Source of the DNA: Nitrospina sp. UBA6727
GTDB taxonomy: Bacteria; Nitrospinota; Nitrospinia; Nitrospinales; VA-1
Length of the DNA: 12,386 nt
NCBI GenBank assembly: GCA_002454045.1
Contig: DKID01000030.1
Span: forward strand, 1 to 12,386
Direction: 5' to 3'
Shown: positions 1 through 5,497 of the stretch, one piece after another
Layout of the letters: the number at the start of each line of letters is the position of its first letter
Position numbering within the stretch: the stretch's first letter is position 1
Made by a program: the position numbers and the translations under genes
Notes under the pieces: model-generated
The model's database searches: none
What the model was told of the DNA's origin: nothing
Seen by the model: only the letters and a program-made list of their open reading frames with translations

Positions 1-1
1 G

Positions 2-103
2 GCGGCGAACGACCCCGAACTCGCCCCCGCGATCACCCGCGCCGCCAAACGCCGAGCAGCCCGCCGCGCCAACCCGGGACGACGATGGTGGTTTGGGGAG
101 TGA
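2..103 (+). CDS. Possible C-terminal end of an unidentified protein (partial)
   Basis: One frame is open from the window edge to a TGA at 101-103 and gives 33 residues. They are rich in Ala and Arg, look helical, and end in GRRWWFGE. The other two + frames are also open here (stops at 109-111 and 117-119), and they read as low-complexity Pro/Arg. The helical frame is therefore only the best guess. I do not recognise the family. A hairpin and a promoter follow, which fits the end of a transcription unit. Confidence 0.3.
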   Translation, partial: AANDPELAPAITRAAKRRAARRANPGRRWWFGE

Positions 104-117
104 CGGCGTGAAAAGTT

Positions 118-153
118 GACGGTCGCCGCGGTGATGTCATCGCGACCGCCGTC
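118..153. promoter_or_regulatory. Inverted repeat upstream of the attH-like promoter (operator or terminator hairpin)
   Basis: GGTCGC (121-126) pairs with GCGACC (142-147). Inside are GATG (133-136) and CATC (138-141), and outside GACGG (118-122) can alternatively pair with CCGTC (149-153). The element lies where the -35 region of the downstream promoter should be. No T-tract follows directly; the T-run at 178-185 is about 25 nt further on. It could end upstream transcription or bind a regulator. The sequence alone does not decide. Confidence 0.4.
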
Positions 154-163
154 GGCGAAGTTG

Positions 164-192
164 TATAATCAGTAGCGTTTTTTTTCGGGAGG
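164..192 (+). promoter_or_regulatory. -10 box and Shine-Dalgarno of the attH-like gene
   Basis: A perfect TATAAT lies at 164-169, which predicts transcription from about 176. No good -35 hexamer is present at 16-18 nt; that space is taken by the inverted repeat. GGGAGG at 187-192 is a strong ribosome binding site. It sits 9 nt before a GTG at 202, but directly against the TTG at 193, so it supports GTG 202 as the start. Confidence 0.6.
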
Positions 193-201
193 TTGGAGTC
201 C

Positions 202-1308
202 GTGCGCTTTGTCGTCGTATTTCTAGTTTTGTTTTGCTTGCTGTCGTCGGTCGGCGCGGAGCCTCACAAATCCGCTTCCTTCCAGCAGGCGCTTCGTGGA
301 TACGACTACCAGTTTCCCCGCGATGATTTTTCGCACGATGAGTTTCGCATTGAGTGGTGGTATTACACCGGGAACTTGAAAAACGAAGGGGGCCGTTCGT
401 TCGGTTACCAACTTACTTTCTTCCGCGTCGGACTCGAAGGGGCTAATCCCGTTGACAATCTTTCCTCTTGGAAAATCGACCACATCTATTTTTCGCATAT
501 GACGGTGTCGGATATTCGTGGAAAAAAATTTCATTTCTTCGAGCGCATCAATCGGAAAGGAATTAAAAACGCCGGCGCCGAATCTGGCCGACTGCATGTG
601 TGGAATGAAGATTGGAGCCTGGTCGCAAAAGATAATTTCCACCATTTGCAAGCCCAGGAAAACGGGATGGGACTCAACCTGAAATTGACGCCGATAAAAA
701 AACGAGTCGTGCATGGCATAGGGGGCATCAGCGAAAAAGGCAGTGGCCTCGGGAACGCTTCGCATTATTTTTCTTTCACGCGCATGGAAACCACGGGACA
801 AATTTTGCTGGGGGGAGAAGTGATTCCGGTGCGGGGAACGAGTTGGATGGATCATGAATTTTCCAGCAACCAACTGAATGAAAACTTGGCGGGCTGGGAT
901 TGGTTTTCCATAAAACTCGACGACCGTACCGAGATCATGCTCTACCAGTTGCGCAATCGGGACGGGGGCAAAGACTCTCACTCCAGCGGAACTTTAGTTT
1001 TTCCCGACGGACAATCCCGCCACATCGTTGGTCGCGAGTTTTCCATCGCCGTCAATAAATTCTGGACCAGTCCGCACACAAAAACCACCTACCCCGCCGG
1101 CTGGACGCTCACTCTTCCCGAAGGAGTTCTCAACGTTACTCCTGATTTTTCGGATCAGGAACTTTATGATCTGCGTTCCATTTCCGGTTCTTATTGGGAA
1201 GGAAGCGTCTCTATAACGGGCAGGCTTCAAGAAAAAAAAGTGTCGGGGAAAGGTTATGTCGAACTGGTCGGCTACGAAAAATCTCTTGTGCAGAAATTGC
1301 CCGATTAG
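202..1308 (+). CDS. Secreted AttH/CrtC-type lipocalin-like protein
   Basis: The protein has 368 residues from GTG 202; a TTG at 193 is in frame but touches the ribosome binding site. The N-terminus is a Sec signal peptide, with a hydrophobic run VVVFLVLFCLLS and likely cleavage after SVGA. The mature part has hallmarks of the AttH / carotenoid 1,2-hydratase (CrtC-like) lipocalin-fold family: an early FRIEWWYYTG motif, GYQLTFFR, IDHIYFSHMTVSD, the GTSWMDHEFSSNQL block, and GWDWFSIKLDD followed by MLYQLR. The family is exported and its activity outside carotenoid hydration is poorly defined. AttH-type members are often encoded with an ATPase and FtsX-like permeases, and such a pair lies at 8062-11297, though not adjacent. 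The stop is only 3 nt from that of the convergent CDP-alcohol transferase gene. Family assignment is firm; substrate is unknown. Confidence 0.85.
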   Translation: MRFVVVFLVLFCLLSSVGAEPHKSASFQQALRGYDYQFPRDDFSHDEFRIEWWYYTGNLKNEGGRSFGYQLTFFRVGLEGANPVDNLSSWKIDHIYFSHMTVSDIRGKKFHFFERINRKGIKNAGAESGRLHVWNEDWSLVAKDNFHHLQAQENGMGLNLKLTPIKKRVVHGIGGISEKGSGLGNASHYFSFTRMETTGQILLGGEVIPVRGTSWMDHEFSSNQLNENLAGWDWFSIKLDDRTEIMLYQLRNRDGGKDSHSSGTLVFPDGQSRHIVGREFSIAVNKFWTSPHTKTTYPAGWTLTLPEGVLNVTPDFSDQELYDLRSISGSYWEGSVSITGRLQEKKVSGKGYVELVGYEKSLVQKLPD

Positions 1309-1311
1309 CAA

Positions 1312-2085
1312 TTAGCAACGGCGGCGGATTAAAATCAAGACGGCCGAATATATCGTTGCGATAAAAATGAAATACAAAAAAATGAAGCACGGAAAATCTA
1401 TCAGCAACATTGCGCACATGAAAAGCAACTGAAAACCCAGCGCCAAAATGCTCGTAGCACTCATGAAACCCGATGTCAACGACGCGCTATTTTTTCGCGC
1501 GGCGTGGTCCAGAATGTAAATCAATTTATCCTGCCAACCATAAATTATTAAGTACAAATAATGCAGGACGCGCAACGCGTGCGCATTGTCCCACGGATAT
1601 CCCGCCGGCTTGTTCCACTCGTCCAGCCGACTTGTCTTGTCGCCTGCGCACGAATGTCTTTTGATTAAATAATAATAGTTGTAAACCGTCCCCTGAAGGC
1701 TGGCCATGATTAACGCCGCGAGCGCAACTGCAATGGGTTGGTCGGTGTAACGGGCGATCGCCAAAAAAAGCGCGAGGTTAACGATGAAGTCATTTACCGA
1801 ATCCAAATAACGCCCGACCAGTGACGGCTTTTTTCTCGCGCGCGCCAAGGCTCCATCCGTCGCGTCGAGAAAACTTTTGAACACTAACAAGATTGCCGCG
1901 AGCGAAATATAGATTCCCTCCCAAATTAAATATGCGGCGATTAAACCTACCAGCGTGAAACACCAAGTAATAAATATCGGCGAGATAAAATGCAACGGTA
2001 GCAACAACCTTACTAGAAGGTTTGCGAGTGGACGCGAATAATCACTGAGGTCAACAAACTTTTCGTCGCGCGGTAATTTATCCAT
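1312..2085 (-). CDS. CDP-alcohol phosphatidyltransferase family protein
   Basis: This is a 257-residue integral membrane enzyme. It carries the full family signature D74-x2-D77-G78-x2-A81-R82-x8-G91-x3-D95-x3-D99, whose aspartates bind the metal and CDP-alcohol. Hydrophobic segments lie at about 22-55, 57-73, 98-130, 168-185 and 205-253, and the C-terminus is positively charged (IRRRC). Such enzymes move a phosphatidyl or similar group from a CDP-alcohol to an acceptor alcohol in the inner membrane. The insertion between the catalytic region and the last helices (SCAGDKTSRLDEWNKPAGYPWDN) does not match the standard PgsA or PssA enzymes as I know them, so the product lipid cannot be named. The start is ATG 2085, with no strong ribosome binding site. 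It lies 82 bp downstream of the radical SAM gene on the same strand, so co-transcription is plausible. Confidence 0.9.
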   Translation of the reverse strand: MDKLPRDEKFVDLSDYSRPLANLLVRLLLPLHFISPIFITWCFTLVGLIAAYLIWEGIYISLAAILLVFKSFLDATDGALARARKKPSLVGRYLDSVNDFIVNLALFLAIARYTDQPIAVALAALIMASLQGTVYNYYYLIKRHSCAGDKTSRLDEWNKPAGYPWDNAHALRVLHYLYLIIYGWQDKLIYILDHAARKNSASLTSGFMSATSILALGFQLLFMCAMLLIDFPCFIFLYFIFIATIYSAVLILIRRRC

Positions 2086-2167
2086 AAACGGAAAAGTTGT
2101 AAGTGGTGAGGGACGCGCAAACTTTCGTCGCCGATTCTATTTGGATGATCGCCCGTCGCCTCTACGG

Positions 2168-3889
2168 CTACGAATGACAGAGGCCGCAGATGCGGCAGAT
2201 CGCGGTATTACAAACAGGTGTGCGCACCGCGTTTAATCCGCGCTGATAATCTTCCCACAGGAAACCGTTGCGATAGCCGTGATCGATAATATCCCACGGG
2301 AGGTAATCTTCTTTTTCATACTGGCGATATACATATCGGTCGGCGGGATGCTTCTTCAACGCACTCTTGGCGTCGTGACCGTTACTCAGGTAAGTTTTGA
2401 AAAACGCGTGCACACTTCGGTCTCCCCGCGACAAATAAGTTTGCAGGTAGGCTTCGTTCGGAGACCCGAAACTCATTTTCAGATACGGCAATTTACCGAG
2501 AGCATTTCTCACGCGGGCAAACTTTTTCTTCAGGCTCTTCACTTTTTCCATCGGATGCCATTGAAAAGGCGTTCCCGGTTTCGGCACCAACGGACTCAAA
2601 CTGATGGTCACTCGGCCGATGTTTCCTCGCTCCCGGCACTCCTCGATATACGCCGCTTGAACTCGCTCGACCAACCGAATGAATTGATCGATATCCTCCT
2701 CGGTCTCATGGGGAAGTCCGATGATGGAATAAATTTTTAAATGCAGGATTCCTTTGCGCGTCAAGAAGCGGCACTTCTCGACAATGAAATCATCGGTGGC
2801 GGCTTTGTTGATGACGTCCCGCATTTTTTCGGAAGGACCATCCACCGCCACCGTCAACGTTTTCTGACCGCTCGCGATAATTAAATCCACCAACTCATCG
2901 GTGAGCGTTTCCATCCGCAAGGAAGAAAACGAAAGCGTCTTGCCCTGCTCCGTAATTTTCCGCGCCAATGCGGTCAGGTCTGGATGGTCGGTGACAGACG
3001 GTCCAACCATACCTATCGTCTGCGCCGACTTCCCCGCCGCGGTGATCACGGTGTCTAAGGAACGATAAGTTTTTTCCAAATTGGGGAGACGCGGCGGGCG
3101 GTAGATAAAACCCGCCGTGCAAAATCGGCAAGCCCAGATGCACCCGCGTGTTATTTCCATCAACGCCATGTTCTTAAACGTGGACTCTTCGTCGTGCAGA
3201 ACCGAGTGGGTGCAAAGTGAATTTTCCTGTTCCACCCAATGCCGCACTACGCGGGAGGGAACCCCGTCCGACGCGGAAACTCCAACCTGTTGGTCTTGCT
3301 CCATTCTGGAACGATAATGTTGCGGCAAATAAATTCCGGGGATGGACGCGGCGCGCGCGAAGAATTTTTCCCTGTCATCATTCTCGCGCAGCAGTCCGAA
3401 AAATCGTTCCGCCATGCCCTCCCCTTCGCCGATGAACAAGACGTCCATGCACTCCGCCAATGGTTCGGGATTAATGAACACCGCCGACCCGCCAGCGGCA
3501 ATCATCGGGAACGACGCCGCCCGTTTGTCTCTGTCCAAAGGGATGCCGAAGTATTTCAAAACTAAAACGGCGTTGAGGTAATCGGGCTCGAACGAAATCG
3601 AAAACGCGATGACGTCAAAGTCAAGCGGGTGCATTTTCAAATTCATCGAACGCAACGCGTCGCGTTCCAGAAACTCAGTTTCCGGTTTCCACCCGAGCGG
3701 CAAGGCATAGCAGTCGCACACCACCCCATCAATTTGGTTCAACAGGGAATAAACTTTTTGGAACCCCAAGTTGGCCATCGCCACATCGCGCGTGTTGGGA
3801 TAGACAAGAAGCACGCGCAAGTCGTTACGCGCAAGGGTTGAATCAAGAGACGGATTGGATAAATAAGAAACCTGCATAAGCACCATCAA
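2168..3889 (-). CDS. B12-binding-type radical SAM protein with C-terminal Cys4 motif
   Basis: The frame has 573 residues. Residues ~24-165 form a Rossmann-like cobalamin-binding-type domain (LRVLLVYPNTRDVAMANLG; MIAAGGSAVFINPEP; DVLFIGEGEG) without a DxHxxG motif. The radical SAM core follows, with C250-x3-C254-x2-C257 (TRGCIWACRFC) to hold the [4Fe-4S] cluster. The last residues hold C560-x4-C565-x2-C568-x2-C571, probably an auxiliary metal centre. The overall plan resembles the TIGR03960-type family, whose substrate is unknown. The start is uncertain. TTG 3889, ATG 3886 and ATG 3877 all lie in an 82-bp repeat also found at 5319-5400, and none has a ribosome binding site. Homology-like sequence begins only at LRVLLVYPN, so TTG 3820 or GTG 3814 are alternatives. 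A terminator hairpin directly precedes the frame. Confidence 0.85.
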   Translation of the reverse strand: MMVLMQVSYLSNPSLDSTLARNDLRVLLVYPNTRDVAMANLGFQKVYSLLNQIDGVVCDCYALPLGWKPETEFLERDALRSMNLKMHPLDFDVIAFSISFEPDYLNAVLVLKYFGIPLDRDKRAASFPMIAAGGSAVFINPEPLAECMDVLFIGEGEGMAERFFGLLRENDDREKFFARAASIPGIYLPQHYRSRMEQDQQVGVSASDGVPSRVVRHWVEQENSLCTHSVLHDEESTFKNMALMEITRGCIWACRFCTAGFIYRPPRLPNLEKTYRSLDTVITAAGKSAQTIGMVGPSVTDHPDLTALARKITEQGKTLSFSSLRMETLTDELVDLIIASGQKTLTVAVDGPSEKMRDVINKAATDDFIVEKCRFLTRKGILHLKIYSIIGLPHETEEDIDQFIRLVERVQAAYIEECRERGNIGRVTISLSPLVPKPGTPFQWHPMEKVKSLKKKFARVRNALGKLPYLKMSFGSPNEAYLQTYLSRGDRSVHAFFKTYLSNGHDAKSALKKHPADRYVYRQYEKEDYLPWDIIDHGYRNGFLWEDYQRGLNAVRTPVCNTAICRICGLCHS

Positions 3890-3903
3890 AAAAAGTCGCC
3901 GCG
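3822..3903. repeat. 82-bp direct repeat, copy A (5' end of radical SAM gene)
   Basis: This segment matches 5319-5400 in the same orientation at a constant offset of 1497 bp. There are single differences at 3826, 3828, 3864, 3895 and 3896, and no gaps. It covers the first ~20 codons of the long radical SAM frame plus an A7 run (T7 on the minus strand). On the minus strand TTGATG and a TATTTA box 18 nt apart form a weak promoter-like pair. The encoded leader (NPSLDSTLARND) resembles, from memory, the LDSRLRGND-type peptides that dispersed proteobacterial intergenic repeats can encode. The repeat may therefore be extragenic in origin. Confidence 0.9.
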
Positions 3904-3918
3904 TTCACGGCGGCGAGA
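3885..3918 (-). terminator. Rho-independent terminator on the minus strand
   Basis: TCGCCGC (3894-3900) pairs perfectly with GCGGCGA (3908-3914) around a 7-nt loop. On the minus strand the stem is followed within 2 nt by seven T residues (3891-3885). It fits termination of the hicB2-hicA2 transcript, whose last stop is at 3952. The T-tract runs straight into the candidate starts of the radical SAM gene (TTG 3889, ATG 3886). It could thus also act as an attenuator, or show that this gene starts further downstream. Confidence 0.75.
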
Positions 3919-3951
3919 CATGCAAACAAACGAAAAGTCACCGTAACAGAT

Positions 3952-4140
3952 TTACTGTTTTATTGGCGACACGCCCAAGTCCCTACATATTTTGTTAGCT
4001 AAAATATCATTAACCACCATGTGTCTCGGAATGGCTGAGCGTTTGTTCAAAATTGGATGCCACCATGAATGTCTGCCTCCTTCACGTAGCAACTCACAAC
4101 CTTGACTCCTGAGATATTTTTGTAATTGCTTTCGTCTCAC
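3952..4140 (-). CDS. hicA: HicA-type mRNA interferase toxin (module 2)
   Basis: This 62-residue toxin has the usual length and pattern of the short HicA class: MRRKQLQKYLRSQGCELLREGGRHSWWHP, then IPRHMVVNDILANKICRDLGV. HicA toxins have a dsRNA-binding-like fold and cleave mRNA. The catalytic histidine of the family corresponds to H24 in GGRHS, and it is present, so the toxin looks intact. Its ATG (4140) overlaps the end of hicB2 by 4 nt (ATGA), so the two are translationally coupled, antitoxin first. The gene is AT-richer than the core genes around it and sits in the repeat-flanked island. A terminator follows at 3885-3918. Confidence 0.9.
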   Translation of the reverse strand: MRRKQLQKYLRSQGCELLREGGRHSWWHPILNKRSAIPRHMVVNDILANKICRDLGVSPIKQ

Positions 4141-4361
4141 ATTGGCACAGTAATTTTTTCTTCTCGGTATACGTTGCCAGCAAATTTTATTGCATCTCGA
4201 CGATTAAACTCTAATGCTTCGCTTAGGGTAATTTTTAATGTTTCCTTAAGTTCTTCCACACTTCTCTCTTGGCAATTGCCACCGGGTATTTCCTTAATCC
4301 AACCGATATACCGATCATGTTCCTGCTTTATAATCGCGGTATATTCATTTTTTGTTTTCAT
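4137..4361 (-). CDS. hicB: HicB-type antitoxin, short form (module 2)
   Basis: The 74 residues form one HicB-like partial RNase H-fold domain (YTAIIKQEHDRYIGWIKEIPGGNCQERSVEELKETLKITLSEALE). These antitoxins bind and block their HicA partner. I see no C-terminal ribbon-helix-helix or HTH region, unlike HicB1 (4449-4775). It may therefore need HicA or another protein for autoregulation. The start is ATG 4361, with a GAGAG-like ribosome binding site a few bases upstream. It is followed by hicA2 with a 4-nt overlap. The order is antitoxin-toxin, opposite to module 1. Confidence 0.88.
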   Translation of the reverse strand: MKTKNEYTAIIKQEHDRYIGWIKEIPGGNCQERSVEELKETLKITLSEALEFNRRDAIKFAGNVYREEKITVPM

Positions 4362-4400
4362 CGTACTCTCTAAAAAGGAAATAACATTTCGCCCTTAACT

Positions 4401-4438
4401 CCTATTATTGTTGCGATTGTGATGAACAATTTATTAGG
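4401..4438. promoter_or_regulatory. Imperfect palindrome between the two HicAB modules
   Basis: ATTGTT (4407-4412) pairs with AACAAT (4425-4430) around 12 nt, and flanking CCTA (4401-4404) pairs with TAGG (4435-4438). It lies in the 87-bp gap between the end of hicB1 and the start of hicB2. That is the right place for an operator of module 2 or a weak terminator of module 1. No T-tract follows, so operator is slightly preferred. Confidence 0.3.
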
Positions 4439-4448
4439 CTGATGCTGG

Positions 4449-4775
4449 TCAAGCTTGGATTTCGCGAAGCAGTGCTTCTTGAATAAATTGATTGAGGCTT
4501 TTCCCAGAAGAACTTGCAGATACAAACGATTGCTTATGAATCTCTGGACTCACTCGTAGACGAATGTTCCCAGAAAATGATTTTTGCGGTGCAACATTTT
4601 TAGCGGCGCAAGTTTTAAGGTACATGTCAACGGAGTCTTTGAAAGCCTTTCTGATTCCTTTGATGCTGGAACCATAGAAGGTGATAACGGCGCCAACATC
4701 AATGACGCGACCAAATAGAATGTCCTCTTCCGAATCATATTCGAAACTTCCTGTATAGCCTTTGTGTTTTAACAT
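4449..4775 (-). CDS. hicB: HicB-type antitoxin with ribbon-helix-helix domain (module 1)
   Basis: The protein has 108 residues. The N-terminal half is the HicB partial RNase H-fold (YTGSFEYDSEEDILFGRVIDVGAVITFYGSSIKGIRKAFKDSVDMYL). The C-terminal half (about 65-108) is an Arc/ribbon-helix-helix-like DNA-binding domain (GNIRLRVSPEIHKQ, GKSLNQFIQEAL). It should neutralise HicA1 and, through the C-terminal domain, repress its own operon. The palindrome at 5028-5044 is the obvious operator candidate. The start ATG overlaps the stop of hicA1 as TAATG at 4775, and AGGAG lies 7 nt upstream. The order toxin-antitoxin is usual for hicAB. Confidence 0.92.
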   Translation of the reverse strand: MLKHKGYTGSFEYDSEEDILFGRVIDVGAVITFYGSSIKGIRKAFKDSVDMYLKTCAAKNVAPQKSFSGNIRLRVSPEIHKQSFVSASSSGKSLNQFIQEALLREIQA

Positions 4776-5026
4776 TACTCTACTCCTGCTAGCGTTAAAA
4801 ATTCTCTTACAGACACGACGGCACCCTTCGCAACTTCTTTCCGCAGATGCGGTCCATGAAATACAGCCACGTGATCATTTAAAACGACAGAAATCCTGGA
4901 ACCGCTACCTTCAATTATTTCAGCACCCAAAGAAACAAATAGAGACTCAATATCTTTCCATGAAATGCTAGCCAAAGTTGGTTTTTTGTGAATATCTTCA
5001 TAAGTTTTCCGGTGCTTCTTCCGCAT
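4775..5026 (-). CDS. hicA: HicA-type mRNA interferase toxin (module 1)
   Basis: From ATG 5026 the product has 83 residues (MRKKHRKTYEDIHKKP..., SISWKDIESLFVSLGAEIIEGSGSRI, AVFHGPH, KGAVVSVREFLTLAGV). This is the HicA class that pairs with RHH-type HicB. It has GSGSR where the short class has GGRH, so catalysis probably uses the later His residues (FHGPH); this is normal for the class as I know it. An in-frame GTG at 5044 would add six residues, but it lies inside the predicted promoter/operator, so I take ATG 5026. From the predicted -10 box the transcript would begin at about that ATG, a near-leaderless start. Its stop overlaps the start of hicB1 by 1 nt. Confidence 0.9.
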   Translation of the reverse strand: MRKKHRKTYEDIHKKPTLASISWKDIESLFVSLGAEIIEGSGSRISVVLNDHVAVFHGPHLRKEVAKGAVVSVREFLTLAGVE

Positions 5027-5027
5027 G

Positions 5028-5061
5028 GTGTCAGTATGTGACACATTTACCGATTTGTCAA
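5028..5061 (-). promoter_or_regulatory. hicA1-hicB1 promoter with palindromic operator
   Basis: On the minus strand TTGACA (5061-5056) is a perfect -35 box. After 17 nt comes CATACT (5038-5033), a 4/6 match to TATAAT. GTGTCA (5028-5033) and TGACAC (5039-5044) form a perfect 6-bp inverted repeat with a 5-bp spacer that covers the -10 box. This is the expected layout for autorepression by the RHH domain of HicB1. The predicted start of transcription is near 5026, at the ATG itself. Confidence 0.65.
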
Positions 5062-5101
5062 TATATCATAAACATTCAAACATGAAGCCTAATCTCAAGA
5101 T

Positions 5102-5176
5102 TGGGTGTGGGTGATAGGAAGGGGACGGCACGAACAGGCAAAAACTACGCCGTCACCCGTTGCCTGCAACGCATTG
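5102..5176. other. Structured intergenic stretch with nested inverted repeats
   Basis: GGG-GACGGC (5121-5129) pairs with GCCGTC-A-CCC (5149-5158). CAGGCA in the loop region (5135-5140) can instead pair with TGCCTG (5161-5166), and GTTG/CAAC forms a small hairpin beside it. No T-tract follows in either direction. The stretch lies between the hicA1 promoter and the end of the short ORF at 5177-5386. It could be an end of a mobile or repeat element. I see no gene in it. Confidence 0.35.
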
Positions 5177-5386
5177 TCATCCCGGTCTTTTTTGTATCCC
5201 CCAGAATTCTCGCGCAATACGCTTACTATGCTCCTTGAATAGGTCTAAATCGTACGAGACATTGGCAACCAACAACTCTGCGTCAAAAATGAGAGGCTCT
5301 AATCCTGCTGCTGTCATTTCGTAATGCGCAAGGGTTGAATCAAGAGACGGATTGGATAAACAAGAAACCTGCATAAGCACCATCAA
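5177..5386 (-). CDS. Short chimeric hypothetical ORF beginning in the direct repeat
   Basis: The frame has 69 residues. The first 20 (MMVLMQVSCLSNPSLDSTLA) are encoded by repeat copy B and differ from the start of the radical SAM frame by one Tyr-to-Cys change. The remaining ~49 (TAAGLEPLIFDAELLVANVSYDLDLFKEHSKRIAREFWG...) look like a plausible globular fragment, but I do not recognise them. No ribosome binding site precedes the TTG/ATG starts. It may be a remnant of a disrupted gene or a chance frame. If expressed, its translation signals would be those of the repeat. Confidence 0.3.
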   Translation of the reverse strand: MMVLMQVSCLSNPSLDSTLAHYEMTAAGLEPLIFDAELLVANVSYDLDLFKEHSKRIAREFWGIQKRPG

Positions 5387-5400
5387 AAAAAGTTACCGCG
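5319..5400. repeat. 82-bp direct repeat, copy B
   Basis: This is the second copy of 3822-3903, same orientation, offset 1497 bp, with five internal substitutions and no gaps. The similarity stops at 5400. The hairpin arm next to copy A is broken here (TTACCGCG instead of TCGCCGCG, with an unrelated continuation), so no terminator is formed. Together the two copies bracket the AT-rich segment that holds both HicAB modules. Confidence 0.9.
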
Positions 5401-5420
5401 CCCACTCTGCTCGGACGGGT

Positions 5421-5446
5421 CGAACAATAAGTTGTTCGTATTTTTT
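5421..5446 (+). terminator. Terminator-like hairpin facing the plus strand
   Basis: CGAACAA (5421-5427) and TTGTTCG (5432-5438) form a perfect 7-bp stem with a TAAG loop. TA and six T residues follow on the + strand. No plus-strand gene ends here, and on the minus strand the stem has no T-tract behind it. It may still help end the minus-strand gene at 5498, or be a leftover from rearrangement. Confidence 0.4.
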
Positions 5447-5497
5447 CGCAAACTACCTCGTGAATGCGATTGTTAGATTGCTCTTCATTTTGCAATT

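Noticed and set aside
223..981. A 252-residue open frame on the minus strand opposite the attH-like gene
   Set aside because: It is a shadow of the + strand gene, which has a signal peptide, conserved family motifs and a good ribosome binding site. The minus frame shows no recognisable domain.
3904..5318. The HicAB island as an insertion sequence or integron cassette
   Set aside because: There is no transposase or integrase, no terminal inverted repeats at its borders, and no attC-like site. The flanking repeats are long and direct, unlike a short target-site duplication.
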